Of a stretch of DNA of 64,000 nt, positions 21,325-32,629 are shown piece by piece. The notes under the pieces were generated by a model that saw only the letters and a program-made list of their open reading frames with translations, ran no database searches and was not told where the DNA came from. The position numbers were made by a program, and so were the translations under genes. This DNA comes from Linnemannia schmuckeri (Eukaryota > Mortierellomycota > Mortierellomycetes > Mortierellales > Mortierellaceae), in assembly GCA_029449235.1 (NCBI GenBank), contig JANATG010000004.1, positions 1,302,001 through 1,366,000 of the forward strand. Reading direction: 5' to 3'. Each line of letters starts with the position of its first letter. The stretch's first letter is position 1.

Positions 21325-23190
21325 TTACTTCTTGAGCTTGCGGATGTAGAAGGCCAACTCCTGACCCTCAAGGATGTATCCGTCAGCACGGCCAGACTGA
21401 CCGGGGCGGGACGACAAGCAGGCGTAAAGACGACCAGCAGCGAACTGGTGGTCAAGGGCGGGGTCGACCTTGGCATCAGCCTTGCGGGACTCGATCTTGC
21501 GCTGAACGTGGTTCGAGCGGGCCTTGTTGATCTCCTCAGACTCGACCTATATCAATCAGTGATAAAGTAGTATGAAACATTTAACCGTTAGATCGCTGAT
21601 CAAACAGGTGCTTCGATTGATTGTTTTGAGAATTATCTAGGCTGAGTGATTTGGCAGGATCAATCGGTTCCCGCTAACTCGGTTGCAATCGAGTGGTCTC
21701 TGAAAAGTCACATTCCTAATCAGTTATCGATCTGTCTGTCGACAATTGTTGGCACTGATAGTTGGTCCGAGGTTTTGATGACATCTTGGCCATGTCGGAC
21801 GTTGCTTCAGGATTGAAATGCCAATAAAAACTGTTCCTGTTCTCCAAGGTATACGCTGATCCTGATCTGTGCTGAAGTATTGCCTGTGTGTCCTTTCAAT
21901 TGGATGATGTAGAAAAATGTCAAGAACAATAGCAATTGATAAACCAAAAGAAGTGATGATTACCTTGACGGCACCCTTGCCCTTGCGAGCACCGATGGGG
22001 GTGGCGTAGTGAGCCTCGTACCACTGACGGAAGGGGGTGGCATCGATCTGGACAATGGCGTTCTTGACCAAGGTACCGGTACGGACCAACTCGTTGTTGG
22101 AGGCGTTGTAGACAACGGCAACGATACGGGTCTTGCGGGAGATGGCCTCGGAACCCCAGGAGAAGTTACCGGCATCCAAGCGCATGGCACGGAACTTGCG
22201 GTTGCCTCCACGGGTGCGGACCTCGTGAATGCGCTTAGCACCGAGCTTGGTGTTGGCAGCCTGACGACCCAACTCGAACTTTCTCTTCTTGCGATATTGG
22301 GCGCGCTTGGCTCCGGAAGCGGAGCGCTTGTGGCGGGAGTCTCTGCTGATACCTGAATTCGTTTTAATCCAAGAGGTTTAAAGAGAGAAATAGGGCGAAA
22401 CGGTCAGAATACTGTTTTGCTTGCAAAAAAAAATTGTTTGCGCTGGTGCCGTATGTCTCCTCGTTTCCTTGTCTCCAGTTTTTGGAGTGATGCTTGTAAA
22501 AGGTGAACGCCAGTGGTGACAAAGCCCAGCGGGTCTGATCGCTTTGTAAAAATAGTGTCGGTCCTGCCACAAAAAGATTCATCCCAGTTTCGAACGACAC
22601 TCTGCAGACTGATGAGAGAAAGAAGGGCTTCAACCCTTATGCCAAGAGACGATTCATTCCTTCTTCCTGCATCAGCTCGAGTTGCTGGACAGACAGTGAT
22701 GAAAAGGGTGTCGGTTGTTGATCTGAAAAGGCTTTACTGATCCTCTTGCAAGGTGCTGGCTTGTCGGGCATAAGTTCTCCCTGCCAGAACAGATGTTTTC
22801 TTTGTGAGAGCTGTATAAGCAGTTTTTGTTGATGGTGTCGTCGCCTCTCACTGTACACAATAGTTGCGATGACTCGTATCGTGGAAAACAACCCTCCCTC
22901 ATCCTTCTGAAAGGGGAGCTGACTGGTATGGTTGATCCTGATCCTGATCCTGATCCTGGTCCTGATCCCTGCCGTTTTGGACGAGAGTAACACCCTTGTG
23001 CTCGGTCGATGATGGTTTTTTCTGGGATGGGTCGATAGTTGATGTTGGTGGTGCCGCAATGGTGTGTTGGATGTATGTATAAACGGCATCGATGGCGGGA
23101 AGTGCCGATGGATGGTTGGCATAGGCTCCGGTGCCCTGTCCGATGGTCGATGGATTTTCATATGTATTAAAAATCTCGATCCTCACCCAT
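21325..23190 (-). CDS. RPS8: 40S ribosomal protein eS8
   Basis: Minus-strand exons 23187-23190, 21964-22352, 21325-21546; 204 residues. The body reads ISRDSRHKRSASGAKRAQYR, then RKKRKFELGRQAANTKLG, the invariant N-terminus of eS8, and ends GQELAFYIRKLKK. It is a small-subunit ribosomal protein binding 18S rRNA. The acceptor before GTATCAGC requires a preceding ATGG; the only fitting donor upstream is ATGG|GTGAGG at 23190-23181, so exon 1 contributes four coding bases and intron 1 is 834 bases long. That first exon is inferred; exons 2 and 3 are certain. The gene is divergent from the Kre9-like gene. Confidence 0.93.
22934..22969. repeat. GATCCT hexanucleotide repeat
   Basis: About six near-perfect copies of GATCCT inside the long first intron of RPS8. 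Confidence 0.85.
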
Positions 23191-23558
23191 GATGAATACT
23201 GAAGTAAAAAGGAAGATATGAAAATTCCGTGCCAGCAAAGTGCAAATAACCACCTCTGCTACTCATATGGAAATTAAGGGGATCGCTCTCTTGCCTAATT
23301 GATACAATCATGGACGCTCACAGATCACAGGACTAGGGCAAACGCGTATCAAACCGTCCTTCCTTCTTCCCCTTGAACCTTTCGTTCTTATTTTTCTTCC
23401 TTCCACTTCCAACTCGATCCAGAAACGCACAAATCATATCTAAAATAGACAATCTTTGCCTTCTTTCTTTTTTACCTCTTCACTCACACGACTTCTTTCG
23501 TATACCCACACAGTGATCTGCTCACCCCCTCTTTTCAACAACGACAACACGCCGCATT
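23191..23558. promoter_or_regulatory. Bidirectional promoter region RPS8 / Kre9-like gene
   Basis: 368 bases between the inferred RPS8 start and the start of the secreted protein; CT-rich toward the latter. Confidence 0.5.
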
Positions 23559-24712
23559 ATGAAGTCAAGCACAGTTCTACTTATCCACCTGGGACAAGCT
23601 CTTACCCTGCTCACAACCGCCTGCGCACGGCTCGACTTTACGATCCCCAAGGAGCTCATTATAGGATCTGACCACACCATTGAATGGACCGGCAAACCGT
23701 CTCTCGGCACCTCACAACAAAAGGTCGTCCTCTTCAAGAACGACGAGCCTATCCTAATCTTGTGCGAAGGATTCGTCTCTGGATCAGGTCAATGCTCTTT
23801 CAGGCTGGAGGAGAAGGATGTCAACACTATCGATCGAGGAAATTATGGCTATTATATCGGATTACAGGCACTTGATGGACTGACCCTAGATCGCACACGG
23901 GACTTTACAATCCAGTACGAGGAGGATCCGGCCGAGGAGAAGCTATGGAACGGCGACATTGGAGATGATGATGAAGACGAGAGAAAGAGGGAAGAGGAGG
24001 AGGATAACGAGTCTAGAGAGGTTGATCGTCGTCACAAGGAACACAAAATAACGGAGGATCAGGACATGGAAAACAAGAAAGGGGGACAAGCGGCAATCCA
24101 ATGAAGAGGACGACGACAATGATGACGATGATGACAATGATGATGGCGTTGATGATGACGGCAACGACGATAACAAGGACAGCGAGGACGACAATGGGGA
24201 TAACTCTGATGAAAAGTTCGATATCAATATGTACATGGACATGGATGTGGACGACACAGATGAGGTAGCATGGTATCAACATGTCGCTGCTCTTGGAGTT
24301 CCTTATCCCGAAGGACTGGCCACCGACTCGCATGGTAAGCTTAACACGAACCAACAAACAGCCACAGGATTTCGCACCATATACATCAACGCGGTTGCGG
24401 CTTCATTTGGTACACATTCCCCTTTGCCTGCTGCGAACCGGGCATTTGCCTAATATGTCTCCCTCCTGCGGGTCATACAAACTCGATCTTATGACTCATG
24501 CAAGTGGTTGTTGGTACTCCCATCTTCTCTCTCATCTTTTAGTACCGCAACGACTTCAAACTGCCATCCAGTATGCACCTGTGCGAACCAAGCCTGGCGC
24601 TAGCGAGGCCAATGCGGAATTGACAACCATGAACCCCGTGCATCGATCCAATACTGCACCTCAGTCGGCAACTCTGGCCAATAGTGATACCAAGAGAGTC
24701 CTCCAGTGTTAA
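23559..24712 (+). CDS. Secreted Kre9/Knh1-like protein with acidic tail, frameshifted
   Basis: ATG at 23559 begins a signal peptide (MKSSTVLLIHLGQALTLLTT, cleavage probably after TACA). A ~100-residue domain follows: LDFTIPKELIIGSDHTIEW near the start and YYIGLQALDGL near the end, resembling the Kre9/Knh1 N-terminal domain of fungal surface proteins. It passes into a Glu/Arg-rich tail that stops at 24104. The +1 frame carries straight on with a long Asp/Asn-rich segment, a normal GTAAGC donor after 24334, an acceptor near 24540 and a second exon ending TAA at 24712. No intron of plausible size joins the two frames; a single extra base in the G run 24081-24085 would explain the break. Either an assembly error, a real inactivating change that trims the tail, or slippage. 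Function is inferred from fold resemblance only. Confidence 0.6.
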
Positions 24713-26084
24713 CGAAAGAACACTACGGCCGCGCCTTACTTCTTCTTTTTCGTCCCCATACTCTTTCTCTTTCCTTGTCCCTTACTCAAGAAGTAAGTAC
24801 CTCCATAAAGACTGAACCTTGAAAATTGGAATCCTCAGCATTGTTCGTGTGCGAGTGTTCTTGTGGTGAATATATGTTGGCATACATCGGACGAGCTATG
24901 ATGCGCTAACAAACGAAATAGAGGTCTAGGATCGAATATCATTCACTTTCATCCCCCTCGCTGCAGCTGAGGGTAAGGATACCCGATTAGACACTAATGA
25001 ATAAATGCAAGAATGAGAGGGATAGTATTATAGAAAGTAGGATAAGAATATAAGAGAGGAACAATGTGACATACTTTGCTTCCTTCTCTATCCTTCTACA
25101 TCTTTGCTTTTTTCACTCAACATGCAGCCTCGCGATCGAGACAATAAGGGAACAAAGAGCAACGTTAGCGTTCCCCAAAGCGAGGAATAGAACAAAGAAA
25201 TGAGGAACTAAAGGACAGGAAAGCAAGCAAAAAAAAAATACACAAAAAAGAAGATATAATAATTGATTCCTTCTACAGAGTAATTGTGTAGAGTAAAAAA
25301 AAGTGAGTGGGATGTTCATGAAGGGATGGTGTAAATGGAGATGATAGAACCTTATGTTCGCGTGTGTTTCCCCGCCTTATGTTGCGCCCTTTTGCTCATT
25401 CGTCAGTTTTGTTCAAAAACCGAGACGAAGAACGAAAGGAGACGCTTACATTCTCAAGGGGCGAGGGGGCACGGACGCGTGAAGTCAAGCCAATTGGAGA
25501 TGTAAGGAGAGATTGGAAGTGGAGATTCTAACTACTCCCTGTAGCCCCATCTATTCACTCCATCGTTACATTGCTTATTGTCGTTGTCGCTGTCATTGTC
25601 ATTACACACTGCATCATACCTACCCTCGTCTTGTTATTCCTAGTTTGACAGGAACAATCACAGTTACAACCACAAAAGAACGATAATCCAAGCTACAACT
25701 ATCTGAGCTATGTAGCAGTTAATCGCTCCATTAACGCTAAACGAATAAAACACAACTCCCGCCTTTCGTCCATATTTCAACAGAAAAGGCGCACCTTTCT
25801 TTTTTTTTCCTATTTCATCTACGTCCTCGCCTTCCTTCTCTTTTCTTTTTCTTCTTTTCTTTTCTTTTCTTTTCTTACTTCTTTCAACCTTTTTCTTACA
25901 CTCCCGACCGCGTCGTCTCTTCCCTAATCCCGTCATCGACTTTTTCCTTTCACGATCTCTCGTCCCGACGCACCATATATACCCGCCGCTCACTTTCGTC
26001 AGCGTCTTCCTCACAGCACAGTCAGCTTTCGTATTCATCTCTGACAAAGAAACTCTATACCCCAACCCTATACTACGTTTCTCA
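24713..26084. other. Intergenic region
   Basis: About 1.4 kb with no supportable gene; the right half is CT-rich and leads into the deacetylase-like gene. Confidence 0.5.
25974..25981 (+). promoter_or_regulatory. Possible TATA element
   Basis: An ATATATAC stretch about 105 bases before the ATG at 26085. Position is plausible for a core promoter; motif match only. Confidence 0.4.
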
Positions 26085-26345
26085 ATGCGTTGTACAAAGC
26101 GACTTCCATTGGTTCTCTCCGTCTTGGGTAAGAAAGAACACAAGACCATGTATCCTGAGTTCTTGCCCCATTTAAACATTTTGACAGAATCACTTATGCA
26201 AACTCATTTTCTTTCTTTCACACCACCGATACGGTTCAAAATATATAGCATTGCCTTTGATCTTCTCATTTACTGGTAAGAATCAATTCATGCAGCAGTG
26301 GTCATCATTTTCACGTACTTTATTTATCTTTCCACAAAATCGCGG

Positions 26346-26379
<34 letters not shown>

Positions 26380-27351
26380 ATGGGAATTGACAAGGAGAAC
26401 AACTTTACGCGTTCAATTCGTATCGACAGCCGACGCAAAGAAGAAGAATGTCCAGGATGTAGAGGCCACGGCCGGCAACAGCGCCTTTGAGCCTGAGCTC
26501 TGGCAGCTCCGCGCCCACGGCCACAACCACCTCAAAAACATTCACAAGAAAATGAATAAGTCTCACTCTCAGAAACATCATCATCATAAGTCTTCCAGCA
26601 ACAAACCAAAGAAGGCCGCCGTGGCGAAGCGTGCCGTGGCTGCCGACCACATTGACGAAATTGCCGCCTTTGAGCCCGAACTCTGGCAGCTCCGCGCCCA
26701 CGGGCACCACTACCAACTCCAGAAGGCCCATCAGAAGAAGCAACAGAAGCACAAGAAGAAGGTCCAGGCGGCCGTCAAAAAGATTGCTGACAAAAAGAAG
26801 GCCTCAATGCTGAGCAAGCGCATTGTCAAGAATGGGCCTGAGGGCCAGAGGGTTTTGGCGGTCGTGAATGCTGATCAGGGTAATGTTGATGAAACTATTG
26901 ATGTTGCGCACAATAAAGAAAAGAAGGGCGATAAGGGAGGCAAGAAGGGAAAGAAGCATGGTCATGACCATGAGGCTGAGGAGCATGACAAGTATGATGT
27001 CGAACCTGCGGATGAGCTTACGGATGATTACAAGAAGGATCATGGTGGTAAGGATGCTGAGGAGATTGGGCGTGGGAAGGAGCCCATGGACGGGAAGGAG
27101 CCTGAAGATGCAAAGGAGCCAAAGGTGGGCAAGGAACCCAAAGAGGGCAAGGCACCCAAGGAGCCCAAGGACGGAAAAGAGCCCAAGGATGGCAAGACCC
27201 CCGCCGATGACAAGGTCACTCCTCCCCCAGCAGCCATCAAGCCCGCTCCCATTATTCCTGTCCAGCACATGGGCGAGTTCTTGACCAAGTGCAACACCCC
27301 CGGCCAAATCGCGCTTACATTTGTAAGTTTTATGATCAGTTTGTTTCACAT

Positions 27352-27387
<36 letters not shown>

Positions 27388-28303
27388 CGCTTTGCCCTTA
27401 GATCAATCAACGCTGATCCGAATCACTAACACACGCCACCAAATGTCACTGACACAATAGTCGGAGGGACCAAGTGAGGCCACGACCCAGATGCTCGAGA
27501 TCCTGAAGGAGGCCAAGGCCCGCGTGACTTTCTTTGCGAATGCAACCTGGCTCGAGTACATGCAGTACGCCGGCGTCACCCGCCGCGCCTACACCGACGG
27601 CCACCTGATCGGCATGACCTACCGCCTCCCCAACGACTCGTCCAAGGACATGACCGACGTCGAACTCAAGGCCGACATTGCCAAGCAGGCCACAAAGATC
27701 TTTAACCTCATCGGAAAGTATCCCAAGTACGTTCGTCTCCACGACGCCGGCCTCAAGGACCCCAAACTCGAGCCTGCCATGCGCGACATGGGTTACACTC
27801 TTGTGGGATTCAACCTCGACGAGGCCGACTACAAGTACAACACCCGCGAACAGGCCTCCCAGATTGCGGGTATCTACGAATCGACCTTTGCCAAGCAGGC
27901 TGACGCCTTTGGTCGCAAGGGCTCCTATGTCGTTGTTGGATACGATATCCCTGCCTCTGGTGCCGCGGCTGCCCTCCCCGAGACTATCGCAACCATCATC
28001 CGCAACGAGTACGACATGGTCCGCCTCGACGGCTGCAACAACGATAACTGTCCCTACAAAAAGTCCGCCCTCTTGAACGACGGCTTTGTCGGTGACGACT
28101 TCTCCTTTGGCGCTTCCAAGTATGTCCATGGACAGTCCCCCGTCTCTGTCCAGAACGGAAAGGCCATCGCTGGAAAGATGCCCCCCAAGGTTGGAGAGAA
28201 GCCCAAGTCGTCTGACGCCGCTTCTAGCTTCGTGTCCTCGATCGTCCCTGGTGCCGTCGGCTTGGTTGTCTCTTTCCTCTTCCAGTGGCTCAACCGCCAT
28301 TAA
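26085..28303 (+). CDS. Secreted polysaccharide-deacetylase-fold protein lacking catalytic motifs
   Basis: Exons 26085-26127, 26249-26275, 26430-27322, 27461-28303; 601 residues. Exons 1-2 encode a hydrophobic signal peptide (RLPLVLSVLALPLIFSFT). Exon 3 encodes a His/Lys-rich region with two copies of FEPELWQLRAHGH and a KEPK/KDGKEP repeat block. The NodB-like domain starts at NTPGQIALTF (312-321) and extends to ~560; the C-terminus is Ser-rich with a terminal hydrophobic stretch (IVPGAVGLVVSFLFQW), which fits a GPI-anchor signal. In active chitin deacetylases the motifs are TFDDGP, HTxSH and RxPYG; here they read TFSEGP (320-325), MTYRLP and VRLHDAG, so the catalytic Asp, metal His pair and Arg loop are gone. 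Probably a cell-wall pseudoenzyme. Introns 2 and 3 carry long A and T runs. Confidence 0.85.
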
Positions 28304-28576
28304 GAAAGTGTTGACTCCTCAAGACTACTTATCCAACGAACAGACAAACAAACAAACAAACAAACACACAAAAAAGATATAAAAAAAAAGAAACACCCTT
28401 CATCTGTGCCCCAAATACTTTGTAAATAAATCCCGGCGGCAGTAACAAACGAACATCGAATCTTTATTTCTTATATTACATTTGCGCTTTGGAGACGTGC
28501 AAAACTGTAAAAGAAAAGGTATATGCAGTTGTCCCATGACACTATCGGCGCAGAACAGAGGAAATTGGACCCTCTC

Positions 28577-31142
28577 TTACTCCTCATGAGCAACAGTCTG
28601 TGTCGTCGACTGCCCCTGAACCTGCTGCGATTTTTTGGTCTTGGGGATCTTGAGTTTCTCATCAAAGAGCTTGGTAAGGTAACGTGTCAATTCCTGGTTG
28701 ACCTCATCAGCAGCCTCAGTATGGACGTTGTGTCCTCCAACTGCGATCGACGATTGCTCCAGGTCGACAAAGAGATCGTATGGAACTCCGCGGACATAGG
28801 CAGGGGTCAACACCTGGTCTTGCTCGGCCTTGATCAGGAGTGAAGGAACCGTGTATGGCTTGCCAACGTAGGCTATTGGTTTACAAAAAAGGAGCATATA
28901 TATGAGTACGTGTTGTTGGTCATTTGAACACGAGCACAAGTACAGTCAGACAGAGAGAGGGACAGGTGGAACTTACGAAGCTCGTCCTTGTGGTTGAAGC
29001 GCCAAGCGCGGTAGTAGTTCAAGGCACCATGGAAGGAAGTGCGAGTGAAAGAATCGATGTAAAATTGCTTCTCCTATTGATATGAAAAGTGGCACAAGCA
29101 CAGAGAAGTGATTGTTAGCTCATTTTTGTCAGGTATTAGCAGGAGTAAGCCAGGCCTGGACCCTCTGCCGTTGTTTTTTCCGAAAAGAAAAAATGAAAGA
29201 GGGAGGGGAAGGAGAAAGAAATGTACCTGAGCATTGGTTCCAGGCCTGCCTCCATAGACCATGTTGAAGTAGGCGGTAGCGAAGGTGTTGATCTAATATT
29301 CGCATTCAAAAGAAGAAGGCATGTTATTAGTCTTATGTTTGTGAAGCTGTTAACCACAGCTCACCGTGAGGATCAGAAAAAATGAATCAATTGAACCACC
29401 TCGATAGTTTTTTTTTCTTACATTGCCATCGAACCAAGACTCAATTTCGGGCTGTTCGAATTCGGGCATGTAGCTGAAGAGAGGGTTCTCAGCGGCCAGC
29501 TCCTTAGGGCCAGTGGGGTTGACAGTGGGCTGTCTGTGAGGATTTCCAACTCTATAACAGTTGAACACATACAATAAAGTAAAAGCGTGAGAAAAACGTG
29601 CACATCCCACAAATACCTCAGTGCCATCCTGCGTAGGTCTTTGCCGAAAGGACGACAACAGGATGGCTAACTTTTTTACTTGATACCCTGTCAAATTACA
29701 ATGCTTTTTTTGCCTACTTACGAAATAATGGCATGGCAGCGCTCTGGGAAGTACATCCCGACCTTCCAGGCAACGAATGCACCCCTACAAAAAACACAGA
29801 CAGCAATACAAAAAGAGACGTTCATTGTCCATTAGAGTTTCTTCGCCAAGACAATATCACCTTGGCTGATGCGTTGCATGAACTACCACAGAAAAGATGA
29901 TTATCATGCATTCAAGCAACACACACAAAAACACAATAAGAGCAATAGAGCTTACCAGTCGTGACCAATAAAGACGGCCTTGTCAATGTTCAGCTGGTCC
30001 AGGAGCTCGATGAGGTTTGTGGCCAGGTTCTTGCAAGCATAGGGCTCTACATCGAGACCGACACACTTGGGCTGGTCCTAAATTGTCATAAATCACGCAG
30101 TGAGCGAGAAAAAGAATGGAAAAGGGTCAGAATCAAGTGCTTTTTGTGGGCTCCAGTAGTCACACATTTGTACAGAATTACAACTCACATATCTTTTTCT
30201 GCGGTTTTTTTTTTCTCTGCGGATCCCCAATTCCAAGTATATCTCACTTTGCTCACATTTTGAACCTTGTAGCTGTGTCCGTGACTCTCTCTTCTCGTTT
30301 AACCTTATTTTGGTGGTTTTTGTTGCTTTACGTTGTGTTGGACAATGCAATGCAATGCATGTCCACGACATCACCGCTGGAGTTCAATATCCTCCCTGTT
30401 CCTGGTTACCCGTTCCTGGTTACCCGTTCCTGTTCTTTACTCCTCACACAACAGCGAATATACAAAAACAATACCGCCCACCGAAAGATGGATGCCAAAA
30501 AAAGTGAAAAACGACTTACGGTTTCGCCGGAACCAAGGTCATCGACAGCAACGACATGGAACCCCTGGCTGACGAGGTGACGGATCTGGTAGCGCCATCC
30601 GTACCAGAGGTCGGGGAACCCGTGGACAAGAACCAATGTCTGGTTGTTGGGATCTCCCTCCTCGACATAATCTAAGAAAATAAAGGGGTGGAGAGTTAGT
30701 AGGCTATTTTTTTTTTTTTTTTTTTTGGATGTGACCTTCCCCCTGTGATCCGGTAACGGTTTCATGACTTGTGTGAATGGAATGTAGCGATGTACGAAGT
30801 AGAGAGAAGAGTCAGAGGAGTAAAGGTAGCAAGTGTACTTACGGTACTTGTGGCCTCTCAGGGTGGTGTACTTGTGATTGAAGCTATGTGATTATTGAAA
30901 ATGACAGAAGTGAACAAATCAGATATCTCGAAGAAAACATCGAGGAAACTGTCATTGGTCAAAGCGAGAGCTGCATTGTACCTGGAAGGCTCATAACCGG
31001 GAGCAGTGGCAGGTTTGACGGCATCGGCAGCGTCGAGGTAGGTGACATTGGCAAGGGTCATCTCCAGGTAAGAGCGCATCGAGAAGGCGACGGGGGCTGC
31101 AGCGGCAGCGGCAGTGGCGCTGGTGTTGGCGGACTCGGACAT
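28577..31142 (-). CDS. Epoxide hydrolase, alpha/beta-hydrolase fold
   Basis: Nine minus-strand exons: 30982-31142, 30843-30883, 30520-30671, 29956-30077, 29722-29784, 29422-29551, 29227-29292, 28977-29073, 28577-28872; 375 residues with frame kept at every junction. The oxyanion-hole motif is LVLVHGFPDLWYGWRYQI; the nucleophile Asp lies in the elbow FIGHDWGAFVAW, joined across an intron; the acid is in LIKAEQDQVL and the catalytic His in VGGHNVHTEAAD. An Asp rather than Ser nucleophile and the HGFPD-W motif point to soluble epoxide hydrolases (haloalkane dehalogenases are the closest alternative). They open epoxides to vicinal diols. No signal peptide; a short Gln/Thr-rich tail. Converges on the deacetylase-like gene. 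Confidence 0.93.
30398..30432. repeat. 14-mer tandem repeat (GTTCCTGGTTACCC), 2.5 copies
   Basis: Perfect short tandem repeat in an intron of the epoxide hydrolase gene. Confidence 0.85.
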
Positions 31143-32629
31143 TTTGGTTATTGTTTTGTTGTTGGGGTGACGGTGGAGGAGGTGTTTTTTGATTCGCCTT
31201 GGTTGTGTGTACGAGTTGAATATTTGGAGGCAAAGGCTGATGAGTGAAGATTTGATGAAGAGAAAGAAACAAAAGACAATTGGGGGAATGGCGACGTTTT
31301 TATATACAAATGACCGTGCTAATCAGTAAACAAAAAATCAGGTTTTGGTTGCCGCTTCCCGAAGCCGGGCTTGGATCTCCTCATTTCTCTTCTCCGTCAT
31401 GGTCGCCCCTCAAAAGACTCTCATTCACCCTCTAATAAACACAGGCGCAGATTGTAAAAATGCGAATGCGAACGCCCTTCAAAATAGAGGCTAAAAAGGG
31501 GGGAAGGGAAACCAAAATCCAGAAACACAACAACAAGCAAATTCTGATTGTGTCTGTTTGGCTTTTCAGCATTGCCCAATTCAAGTATATCTTTTTCCTG
31601 CCCTCTACATCCCGTCACTCGGCTCTCCTTATCAACTTGACCCCCCTACCCCCCCCATCTTTCCTTTCACACAATAATTGGTCTGTAGTCAAGGACAATG
31701 CTTGCTCGAATCGATCGAGGAAGGAAAATAGGGGGAGAGAGATCAAAAACTGGTACTCTCCAAGCTGCATTCGTCCATTTTGAGGGTATGAGCAAAACTG
31801 CAAACTTAAAAAAGATGAACAGGTCTCCGAGCGTCAATTGTTTCCAAAGTTTGAGTAAAAGAGGCGAACAATGAACGTCCGTGGAGGGTAGTGCAGTGCA
31901 AGGTCGTAGACGATGATTGCACATGTTTTTATGCGGGATATGAACATACATGAAGGCACTTGGCTAAGTAGAGAGGGATTGAGAAGACGACATGTGGAGA
32001 ATGGTGCCTCTTGTCATCATACTAGGAAGAAAACAGGCTATCAAGCATGACTGCACACTATCTTGGCTCAAGAGGGGTAGTAGATATGAAAAACAGGTAC
32101 TTGGGTTCAAATGAACGTACTGTTGACTCGAGGAGACAGAGAAAAAACCAGGAAATTGGAAGCAACAAAGCATTAGGGCACCCATTTGTGGCGCCTGGGC
32201 GGATAGGGGAAGAAAAAACATGAATTTTTAGAGGGTGGTGCGGCGCCATGGTGCATACAGGGACCTGAGATAGAAAACTGGTTATGGTAAAAAAAAAAAA
32301 ATGAAACGCCCTACTTGCTGGTGCAGGGCGCCATATGTTTATTATGAAAACAACAAAAAATGCATGGATAATGATGATGATTGATGGTGAAGTGTGAGTG
32401 GGTTTTGGGTTGACAGTTCCTGGTCGAGTTCGCTTCTTAAAGGGCAAATAACACAAAAAAGCAAGAAAAAAAAAAAAAAAAGAAGGAAGCGATCAAGATC
32501 AGGCGTCTTGGAATAACGGGAGGTGAAAACAGGAAAACAGAGCACGGCAAGAGGGCACTACGATTGAAAAAGCCGTTCTTTGGAAAGAAGGGGAACGAGG
32601 CGCGGGGAAAATAAACCGGTAAAAAGTCC
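31143..32629. other. Intergenic region between epoxide hydrolase and UTP15
   Basis: About 1.5 kb. It holds the epoxide hydrolase promoter (TATA-like run at 31297-31305), a 20-codon open frame at 31338-31400, several T/A runs and the UTP15 3' flank. No gene supported. Confidence 0.5.
31297..31305 (-). promoter_or_regulatory. Possible TATA element of epoxide hydrolase gene
   Basis: TATATAAAA on the minus strand about 155 bases before the ATG at 31142. Motif and spacing only. Confidence 0.4.

Noticed and set aside
21547..21963. Intronic snoRNA in RPS8
   Set aside because: Ribosomal protein introns often host snoRNAs, but no paired C/D boxes or convincing H/ACA hairpins were found in either intron.
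30398..30432. CRISPR-like repeat
   Set aside because: Contiguous 14-base units without spacers in a eukaryotic intron; simple tandem repeat.
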